A stretch of 29,867 nt of DNA from Bacteroidales bacterium UBA755. GTDB lineage: Bacteria; Bacteroidota; Bacteroidia; Bacteroidales; UBA932. The notes beneath the pieces are model-generated. The model saw only the letters and a program-made list of their open reading frames with translations, searched no databases and was not told the origin of the DNA. Both the position numbers and the translations under genes were made by a program. Location: assembly GCA_002297815.1 (NCBI GenBank), contig DBKH01000065.1:1-29867 (forward strand), written 5' to 3'. The stretch's first letter is position 1. Every line of letters begins with the position of its first letter. Below are positions 24,186 through 29,867 of the stretch, piece after piece.

Positions 24186-24821
24186 CTATTGTTTATTCCA
24201 TTCAGAAGGATTTCTCCTCCACTGCCTAAGAACCTCAACGTCCGACTCTTTGACATATCCAGTGTCGGTAGCCTCCTCAATGAGGGCATCATAACAAGAA
24301 AGCGTTGCCAGCCTAACACCTTCCTCACTAAAGCGCTGAGCAGCCAAATCAAACCCATAAGTGAATATGGCGACCATTCCGAGCACCTCTGCTCCAGCGT
24401 CACGTAAAGCCTTTACTGCCGCTAGGCTACTCATACCTGTCGAAATAAGATCCTCGATCACAACCACTTTCGAGCCTTTAGGGAGAACACCCTCAATCTG
24501 AGATCCCGTACCGTGATCCTTTGGTTTAGGACGCACATAGACAAACGGCTTCTCCATCCTATCTGCGGCCAAAACACCGTGGGCAATCGCCCCTGTGGCT
24601 ACTCCTGCAACAATTTCGGCCTCAGGACACTCCTTAGAAGCGACATCTGCCAACCAACCGGCCACTTTCGACCTAAGCGAGGGGTCAGAAAGGATTCTAC
24701 GGTTATCACAGTAAATTGGTGAATGCCAGCCAGAAGCCCATGTGAAAGGCTCCTCTGGCCTGAGCAAGACCGCTTTTATCCGAAGGAGTTCAGAAGCAAG
24801 TTTTCTGTCAATGTTTTCCAT
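24186..24821 (-). CDS. pyrE: Orotate phosphoribosyltransferase
   Basis: The 211-residue enzyme converts orotate and PRPP to orotidine 5'-monophosphate in pyrimidine synthesis. The PRPP loop is VVVIEDLISTGMSS (about 119-132). YVRPKPKDHGTG contains the catalytic-loop lysines and ends near the flexible loop. FTWASGWHSPIYCDNR is the usual N-terminal substrate region. I chose ATG at 24821 because it has the GAAT-ATG context found at many starts here; an ATG two codons upstream (24827) is the alternative. It is the first gene of the pyrE-SRPBCC-methyltransferase-TPR operon, with a perfect -7 box upstream. Confidence 0.95.
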   Translation of the reverse strand: MENIDRKLASELLRIKAVLLRPEEPFTWASGWHSPIYCDNRRILSDPSLRSKVAGWLADVASKECPEAEIVAGVATGAIAHGVLAADRMEKPFVYVRPKPKDHGTGSQIEGVLPKGSKVVVIEDLISTGMSSLAAVKALRDAGAEVLGMVAIFTYGFDLAAQRFSEEGVRLATLSCYDALIEEATDTGYVKESDVEVLRQWRRNPSEWNKQ

Positions 24822-24840
24822 ATTCATTGAAAATGATTGT

Positions 24841-24848
24841 TAACTTTG
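24841..24848 (+). promoter_or_regulatory. -7 promoter box of the Nudix gene
   Basis: TAACTTTG matches TAnnTTTG exactly and is identical to the porin -7 box. No TTTG lies at the right distance upstream. The leader to the start at 24898 would be about 42 nt. Confidence 0.45.
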
Positions 24849-24859
24849 CACGTAACTTA

Positions 24860-24867
24860 CAAATATA
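24860..24867 (-). promoter_or_regulatory. -7 promoter box of the pyrE operon
   Basis: On the minus strand this reads TATATTTG, a perfect TAnnTTTG. The -33 region is not recognisable. It lies 11 bp from the opposing Nudix -7 box, so the two divergent transcripts would overlap at their 5' ends. Confidence 0.5.
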
Positions 24868-24897
24868 ATAGTTTTACTTCAATATCTTATCCACCGG

Positions 24898-25512
24898 ATG
24901 CACAAGATTTACCTTGAAAGAAGATGTATGATCATCTGCTCGCCTTGGGAGCAGGCTCTGTCAGACCCTAACTCCATCGAATTTCACTTAGGTAACAACC
25001 CCGATGACATCACCGCATTGGTAACGATGTTCGAGACCTCGGAGACGCTCGCGAGGATATTCATTCCCACCGATGAAGTTGATGCCACCTACAAAGCATT
25101 CTGCTCAAGATTTAAAGAAGTCAACGCTGCGGGAGGCCTTGTGTCAAACCGCAGGGAGGATGTGCTACTCATCAGTCGCAATGGCCTTTGGGATCTTCCT
25201 AAAGGACATCAGGAAGCCGGAGAGGACATCAAGGTCACGGCATTGCGAGAAGTCCAAGAGGAGACTGGAGTAGGAGAATTGGAACTACGTGACCTGATTT
25301 GCATCACAGACCACTGCTACAAGCGGGATGGAATATGGCACCTCAAACACACATGGTGGTACGACATGCTCTACACTGACCCCGTTAACCTCACTCCGCA
25401 GCGGGACGAGGACATCACAAAGGCAGCATGGGTGGCAAGATCGGGTCTTTCTCCGTACCTTAAAAACACCTATCCATCCATCGTGGAGGTGTTCCGAGAG
25501 GCCAAAATCTAG
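24898..25512 (+). CDS. Nudix hydrolase
   Basis: The 204-residue protein has a complete Nudix box at 103-125: G103, E109, R117-E118, E121-E122 and G124 in the order GX5EX7REUXEEXGU (PKGHQEAGED then REVQEETGV). It should hydrolyse a nucleoside diphosphate linked to another group, using Mg2+; the substrate is unknown. An N-terminal region of about 75 residues (MHKIYLERRCMIICSP...) precedes the Nudix fold. WHLKHTWWYDMLYTD follows it, as in proteins annotated only as NUDIX domain proteins. It is divergent from pyrE and 77 nt upstream of queA; co-transcription with queA is possible. A second ATG at 24928 is a weaker start choice. Confidence 0.9.
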   Translation: MHKIYLERRCMIICSPWEQALSDPNSIEFHLGNNPDDITALVTMFETSETLARIFIPTDEVDATYKAFCSRFKEVNAAGGLVSNRREDVLLISRNGLWDLPKGHQEAGEDIKVTALREVQEETGVGELELRDLICITDHCYKRDGIWHLKHTWWYDMLYTDPVNLTPQRDEDITKAAWVARSGLSPYLKNTYPSIVEVFREAKI

Positions 25513-25589
25513 AATATTCACAAATTCTGAAACATTTCTGCCGAAGTAGCCGTATCTTAAAAGATTGACTATAACGATTGTTATCGAAT

Positions 25590-26639
25590 ATGAAACTTTC
25601 ACAATTCCAATTCCTTCTTCCGAAGGAGCGTGTGGCTCAGGAACCGACAAGGTGGCGCGATGAATGCAGACTCATGGTCGTCCATAAAGATTCTGGGGAG
25701 ATTGAGCACCGAATTTTCAAAGACATCATAGACTATTTTGGCAAAGGTGACACTTTCGTGTTCAACGACACAAAGGTGTTCCCAGCAAGACTCTACGGAA
25801 AGAAGGAAAAGACAGGTGCCGACATCATGGTGTTCCTTCTTAGGGAGCTTAATCGTGAACAACATCTTTGGGATGTGATTGTGGATCCGGCAAGGAAGAT
25901 CAGAATCGGAAACAAGCTCTATTTTGGTGAGGATCAGAGCCTTGTAGCCGAAGTGATTGATAACACTACTTCTAGGGGACGTACTCTGCGATTCCTCTAC
26001 GATGGGCCTTACGAGGAGTTCAAAAGGTCCCTGTTCAGTCTCGGAGAGATCCCTGTTCCTAAATGGGTGAAATCAAAGATTTCTCCTGAGGACAACGAGA
26101 ACTACCAGACCATCTTCGCTAAGAACGAAGGAGCTGTGGCTGTTCCGGCAGCGGGCACACATTTTAGCCGCGAGTTGTTTAACAGGATGATTCTAAAAGA
26201 CATCGACAAAGCATTCATCACAGAGCACATGGGCATAGGCCAATTCCGAAGAGTTGATGTAGAGGACTTGTCAAAGCATAGGATGGATTCCGAGAGGCTC
26301 ATCATCACTCCGGAAGCATGTGAGATCATCAACAAGGCAAAGAACGGGGGGCATAAGGTTCTCGCTGTCGGGACAACAGTGCTCAGGGGGCTTGAGACCT
26401 ACGTCACAACTACCCACGAAGTAAAGCCTTACGATGGGTGGACAAACAAGTTTATCTTCCCACCTTATGAATTTTCAGTGCCGGATGCTGTAGTCTCTAA
26501 TTTTCATCTTCCAGAATCGACAATGCTGATGGCGGTAGCTGCGTTCGGTGGCTTCAATCACATCATGAACGCCTACCAAGTTGCTCTTGACGAGGGGTAC
26601 AGGTTCGGTCCCTACGGTGATGCCATGCTGGTCGTGTAA
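25590..26639 (+). CDS. queA: S-adenosylmethionine:tRNA ribosyltransferase-isomerase (queuosine synthesis)
   Basis: The 349-residue enzyme transfers and isomerises the ribosyl group of SAM to preQ1 in tRNA, giving epoxyqueuosine. Family motifs are FNDTKVFPARLYGKK, TEHMGIGQFRRV, SKHRMDSER, VGTTVLRGLE and SNFHLPESTMLM. The usual APTAGLHF appears here as VPAAGTHF, which I believe is a Bacteroidetes variant. The start at 25590 has GAAT-ATG context; a TTG start at 25578 would add only four residues and is not preferred. The last 28 bp overlap the antiparallel dprA gene. No preQ1 riboswitch is recognisable upstream. Confidence 0.94.
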   Translation: MKLSQFQFLLPKERVAQEPTRWRDECRLMVVHKDSGEIEHRIFKDIIDYFGKGDTFVFNDTKVFPARLYGKKEKTGADIMVFLLRELNREQHLWDVIVDPARKIRIGNKLYFGEDQSLVAEVIDNTTSRGRTLRFLYDGPYEEFKRSLFSLGEIPVPKWVKSKISPEDNENYQTIFAKNEGAVAVPAAGTHFSRELFNRMILKDIDKAFITEHMGIGQFRRVDVEDLSKHRMDSERLIITPEACEIINKAKNGGHKVLAVGTTVLRGLETYVTTTHEVKPYDGWTNKFIFPPYEFSVPDAVVSNFHLPESTMLMAVAAFGGFNHIMNAYQVALDEGYRFGPYGDAMLVV

Positions 26640-27799
26640 CGGCCAGCATAACAGTGCTGGAGAAGGTCCACGGAGATGAAGCCGTCGCACTCTAGTGTGG
26701 TGACAAGGTGGCTTACATGGCTGTAGGTCCATTTCAATTTCTCGCATAATTCGTCCACGGAAATTCCGCGCTTACTCTTCACTAGCACGGCCAACCTTAT
26801 TATGTCAAGATAATCAGACTCCTGCAACCTGTCCCTATAATATTCCTCAACTTCAGACTTGAAATCTTCTTTCAAAGTCTTGCCGGAGCTGCCAAGGCCA
26901 AGCCTTGAGACAAGCTCCCCCAAGTCGCCAATCTGTTCAGCAAGATTCTCTCGAATCAGAAGATTACATCCCTGAGAGACAGGATCATCAATCCTTCCCG
27001 GCAAAGCATAAACATCCCTTCCATAAGATGAAGCTAGACGTGCTGTCATCATGCCTCCACCTCGAATCTTGGACTCGACAAGAATCGTAGCCCGACATAT
27101 TCCTGCAATGATTCTGTTGCGACGCAGGAAATTGATTCTAACGGCATCCGTACCGGGAGGATAGTCCGAGATCAATGCACAACCTGGCGTAGAAGCAATT
27201 CTCTCCCCAACATTCCGATTTCGAGACGGATAGAGACTGTCTATTCCTGTAGCCATCACTGCCACCGTAGGCAAACCTCCATCCAATGCAGAAACATGTG
27301 CCACGACATCAACACCTATAGCCAATCCACTAACAATCAAAGGCTTGATCTTAGCACTAGCCATCGCACCAACTATCCTTTGACACCAATCCTTACCATA
27401 ATGCGTCAAAGCACGAGTCCCCACGACCGCAATTTGTGGATGGCCTTCAAAAACTACCTCAGGAGAAGACACACCTTTATAATAAAGCCCCAAAGGAGGA
27501 TCTTCACACTCCATCAGCAGTGCCGGATAGCCGACATCTCCTATTCCCACAAACCGACACCCTTCCCTTTCAAGGTTCTCCAATTCCATTGCTGCCGACT
27601 CAAAGGCACTTCCAGTAATCAGCGAATTAAATCTAATCTTTGAATATGCACCCAGAACCCTCGCAACCTCTTCCGGCTCCGAGAACACCGATGTGGCACA
27701 ACCCACAGCGTCTATGACCTTCAAACCAAGTTTAGGTTCAAATCCAAAAATTCTGTTGAGAGCACACAGCGCTGCCCTCTCTTCAAACGACATTTCCAT
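26612..27799 (-). CDS. dprA: DNA-processing protein DprA (Smf)
   Basis: The 395-residue protein loads RecA on incoming single-stranded DNA during transformation. The Rossmann-like core has AVVGTRALTHYG (124-135), SGLAIGVDVVAHVSALDGG (157-175), YPSRNRNV (190-197), FLRRNRIIAG (224-233) and VYALPGR. A small N-terminal SAM/HhH-like domain and a C-terminal winged helix (about 330-395, SVDELCEKLKWTYSHVSHLV) complete the usual layout. The nucleotide-pocket motif normally SGSLITA reads GGGMMTA. No other competence gene is in the window. I prefer ATG at 27799 over GTG at 27805. A weak -7 box (TATTTCTG, 27824-27831, minus) lies upstream. The tail overlaps queA by 28 bp. Confidence 0.93.
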   Translation of the reverse strand: MEMSFEERAALCALNRIFGFEPKLGLKVIDAVGCATSVFSEPEEVARVLGAYSKIRFNSLITGSAFESAAMELENLEREGCRFVGIGDVGYPALLMECEDPPLGLYYKGVSSPEVVFEGHPQIAVVGTRALTHYGKDWCQRIVGAMASAKIKPLIVSGLAIGVDVVAHVSALDGGLPTVAVMATGIDSLYPSRNRNVGERIASTPGCALISDYPPGTDAVRINFLRRNRIIAGICRATILVESKIRGGGMMTARLASSYGRDVYALPGRIDDPVSQGCNLLIRENLAEQIGDLGELVSRLGLGSSGKTLKEDFKSEVEEYYRDRLQESDYLDIIRLAVLVKSKRGISVDELCEKLKWTYSHVSHLVTTLECDGFISVDLLQHCYAGRYTTSMASP

Positions 27800-27850
27800 G
27801 TTCACGATATCTTAACAACGGCCCAGAAATATGAAGCATTTTACCGGATT

Positions 27851-27883
27851 TTTGGTGGTTTAAAGTGAAAATATTTATGTTTC
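27851..27883 (+). promoter_or_regulatory. Candidate promoter of the tatD-ansA pair
   Basis: TTTG (27851-27854), a 21 nt spacer and TATGTTTC (27876-27883) match the -33/-7 consensus with one mismatch in the -7 box. It would give a leader of about 65 nt. A second, perfect -7 box (TATCTTTG, 27942-27949) lies only 5 nt before the start codon. Confidence 0.5.
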
Positions 27884-27954
27884 TTTTGATTATTTCTGTT
27901 TTTTATAGTGTCAAGACACATCCCGCGAAGTTTAATTTCACTATCTTTGATGCC

Positions 27955-28737
27955 ATGATATTCATAGACACACATTGCCACCTCAGTGACAAAGCCTTCA
28001 ATGGAGAAGAGGAGGCTTACATAAAAAGAGCTACTGACACCGGAGTCTGTCTGATGCTCCAACCAGACATTGACAGTTCGGAGCGGGAAGACATGTTCAA
28101 ACTTGTCGAAAAATACCCTGAGGCTCTGCTCCCGATGATCGGATTATATCCCGGCTCGGTTGGTGACAATTGGCATTCAGAGATTGATTCAATGCTTCAG
28201 TTCCTTGACAAATGGGAAAACGAAAAAGGCCGAAAGGTCGTGGCAATGGGAGAGATAGGGCTTGACTACCACGAAGGTAAGGAATTTGCCCAACAACAGA
28301 AAGAAGCACTTGAATGGCAACTTGACTTTGCAGCTCGAAAAGGCCTTCCAGTCAACATCCACCTTCGCGATGCAATGGGTGATTTCATTGAGATTGCTAG
28401 GCGGCACAAAGGGTTAAAGGGGAATATGCACGCCTACAGCGGTAGTTTGGAATCATTCCGAGAGCTACAGGAACTCGGAGACTGGCGAATCGGGATAGGT
28501 GGTGTGGTGACATTCAAGAACGCTAGCCTTGCTGAAGTTGTCAAACACGTTCCTCTGGATAGGATTGTTCTGGAAACAGATGCGCCCTATCTGACCCCAG
28601 TCCCTTTCAGAGGCAAACGCAACGAGAGTTCCTACATTCCACTGATAGCTGCAAAGATTGCGGAGCTGAAAGGCCTCAGCATCGAAGAAGTAGCAGAAAC
28701 CACAACTAATAACGCAAAAACACTTTTCGGAATATGA
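27955..28737 (+). CDS. TatD family metal-dependent hydrolase / DNase
   Basis: The 260-residue TIM-barrel protein has the TatD metal ligands: H7 and H9 in DTHCHL, the Glu in GEIGLDYHE, His residues in NIHLRDA and NMHAYSGS, and the Asp in LETDAPYLTP. Family members are cytosolic 3'-5' exonucleases or deoxyribonucleases. I chose ATG at 27955 because family proteins start directly at this strand (MIFIDTHCHL). An upstream in-frame GTG at 27865 would add 30 residues that look like a signal peptide, but they overlap the promoter. The stop overlaps the next start (ATGA, 28734-28737), which suggests coupling to ansA. Confidence 0.93.
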   Translation: MIFIDTHCHLSDKAFNGEEEAYIKRATDTGVCLMLQPDIDSSEREDMFKLVEKYPEALLPMIGLYPGSVGDNWHSEIDSMLQFLDKWENEKGRKVVAMGEIGLDYHEGKEFAQQQKEALEWQLDFAARKGLPVNIHLRDAMGDFIEIARRHKGLKGNMHAYSGSLESFRELQELGDWRIGIGGVVTFKNASLAEVVKHVPLDRIVLETDAPYLTPVPFRGKRNESSYIPLIAAKIAELKGLSIEEVAETTTNNAKTLFGI

Positions 28738-29768
28738 AAAGATCCTCCATACTTATGATTTACACAGGTGGCACGATCGGTATGAGGCAAGATCCGCAGG
28801 ACTTGACTCTCAAGCCGTTTGACTTCCACCAAATTCTTGAAGAAGTACCTGAGCTGAAGAAATTTGCACTAAAAATCGATTCCTTCACCTTTGACCCGCT
28901 CATCGACTCCTCAGACGTGGAACCATCCATGTGGCAAGCCCTTGCTTCACTAATCCAGAACCGTTATGATGAATATGACGGCTTCGTAGTCCTCCACGGA
29001 ACTGACACAATGGCTTACTCCGCATCAGCATTGAGTTTTATGCTAGAAAATCTCGACAAGCCGGTCGTGTTCACAGGAAGCCAATTGCCGATTGGTGTGC
29101 CGCGCACAGACGGAAAGGAGAATCTCATCTCCGCAGTGGAAATCGCCTCAGCAAAGGACAGCGAAGGCCATGCGCGAGTGCCAGAAGTAAGCATATTCTT
29201 CAATTCCAAACTATTAAGAGGAAATCGCTCAGTAAAGATTAGTTCTGAAGATTTCAGTGCATTTCGATCTCCGAACTGTCCTCCGCTTGCTGAAGCTGGG
29301 ATTAGCATAAAGTACAACGACAGCGTCATACGAAGGCCAACGTCATGGGGCAACACTCTAAAAATTAGCACTTGTCTGGACACACGAGTCTCTATCCTCA
29401 AAGTGCATCCCGGCATCACCCCCCAGGTCATGAAATATTTTCTTTGCGGTCCGGACATCCGCGCTGCCATCCTTGAGACCTATGGTTCAGGGAACGCTCC
29501 GTCAAGCCAATGGTTTTTGGACATCGTCAAGGAAGCTGCTGGAATTGGGAAGGTACTAATGAACGTAACCCAGTGTCTGTCAGGCACTGTCAACATGGAC
29601 ATCTATGCCACTGGGAAAGCCCTTGAGAAAGCAGGAGTGGTCTCAGGAGCGGACATTACGACCGAAAGTGCCCTCGCAAAATTGTTCTACCTGATGGGCA
29701 AGACAGCAGACAATGAGTGGGTGAAGTCAAGGCTTGGGGACAATCTGCAAGGAGAAATTTCTTCATAA
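28734..29768 (+). CDS. ansA: Type I L-asparaginase
   Basis: The 344-residue enzyme hydrolyses L-asparagine to aspartate and ammonia. The first catalytic threonine is T14 in YTGGTIGM. The second triad is T90-D91 in LHGTDTMAYS with K168 in RGNRSVK. No signal peptide is seen, which fits the cytosolic type I enzymes, and the length is normal for them. It is coupled to tatD by a 4 nt overlap and starts in GGAAT-ATG context. Pairing of tatD and asparaginase is familiar from Bacteroidales, where proton-channel genes often follow; those would be beyond the window. Confidence 0.95.
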   Translation: MKRSSILMIYTGGTIGMRQDPQDLTLKPFDFHQILEEVPELKKFALKIDSFTFDPLIDSSDVEPSMWQALASLIQNRYDEYDGFVVLHGTDTMAYSASALSFMLENLDKPVVFTGSQLPIGVPRTDGKENLISAVEIASAKDSEGHARVPEVSIFFNSKLLRGNRSVKISSEDFSAFRSPNCPPLAEAGISIKYNDSVIRRPTSWGNTLKISTCLDTRVSILKVHPGITPQVMKYFLCGPDIRAAILETYGSGNAPSSQWFLDIVKEAAGIGKVLMNVTQCLSGTVNMDIYATGKALEKAGVVSGADITTESALAKLFYLMGKTADNEWVKSRLGDNLQGEISS

Positions 29769-29827
29769 TTATTGTCATTTGGAAATTATTTAGTAAATTG
29801 CAACGGTTTTGTAGAAGGTTTTATGCC

Positions 29828-29845
29828 CTCTATGAAGCCATAGAG
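29828..29845 (+). terminator. Hairpin downstream of ansA
   Basis: CTCTATG and CATAGAG form a perfect 7 bp stem with the loop AAGC, 59 nt after the ansA stop. The following bases (AAAGATAACTATTT) are AT-rich but give no T-run, so factor-independent termination is uncertain; it may instead belong to the leader of the next gene. Confidence 0.3.
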
Positions 29846-29867
29846 AAAGATAACTATTTAATACATT

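Noticed and set aside
25513..25589. preQ1 riboswitch upstream of queA
   Set aside because: The gap is short, and I find no preQ1-type C-rich loop with A-rich tail; only a 5 bp stem ATAAC/GTTAT (25571-25584) is present.
27865..27954. Possible signal peptide (MKIFMFLLIISVFYSV) in front of TatD
   Set aside because: It starts at GTG, overlaps promoter boxes, and TatD proteins normally begin at the strand seen from 27955; a secreted TatD is unlikely.
1..29867. Mobile element, phage, CRISPR array, toxin-antitoxin or defence system
   Set aside because: No integrase, transposase, spacer-repeat pattern or defence-type gene was found; the only repeats are short palindromes and pairs.

Overview
The window looks like a compact stretch of a Bacteroidales (Bacteroidota) chromosome. 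Supporting signs are: -7 boxes of the TAnnTTTG type typical of the Bacteroidetes primary sigma factor; almost no Shine-Dalgarno sites; a Putative_porin family outer-membrane protein; the Bacteroidetes gene set GH57 / GT4 / glycogen-debranching-like enzyme; a UDP-glucose-type (GT3) glycogen synthase; and the tatD-ansA and pyrE-SRPBCC neighbourhoods. The family or genus cannot be fixed from the sequence. I see no transposon, phage, CRISPR array, rRNA or tRNA.

Left third (1-11454, all minus strand): one six-gene storage-polysaccharide operon. In transcription order it holds glgB (branching), a debranching-enzyme-like GDE, a GT4 synthase-like glycosyltransferase, a GH57 amylase/glucanotransferase, a 1412-residue fusion of glycogen synthase (GT3) and alpha-glucan phosphorylase (GT35), and the start of a RibF-like FMN adenylyltransferase that leaves the window. 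Junctions are 10, 4, 9, 0 and -10 nt. The operon can build, branch, debranch and phosphorolyse glycogen. No ADP-glucose pyrophosphorylase is seen, which fits UDP-glucose use by a GT3 enzyme.

Middle (11455-21409): a divergent intergenic region with a large dyad and a good promoter leads to a porin and a MltF-like lytic transglycosylase (plus strand). The transglycosylase runs 117 bp into an antiparallel LolC/E-type permease gene. Next come an M13 metallopeptidase lipoprotein and a secreted alpha/beta hydrolase (minus), then a BASS-family transporter (plus). This is mostly cell-envelope work.

Right third (21410-29867): a minus-strand operon pyrE - SRPBCC - rRNA methyltransferase (NOL1/NOP2/Sun type) - TPR protein, diverging from a Nudix hydrolase and queA (plus). 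Then come dprA (minus, overlapping queA tail-to-tail) and a translationally coupled tatD-ansA pair (plus). These are housekeeping functions.

Most noteworthy: the synthase-phosphorylase fusion; three copies of a palindromic DNA repeat lying in frame inside the lysine-rich tail of the GH57 gene; a debranching-like enzyme whose motifs depart from the canonical ones; the 117 bp antiparallel gene overlap; and a recurrent GAATATG start-codon context. Coordinates were counted by hand. No database search was possible, so family names rest on recognised motifs.
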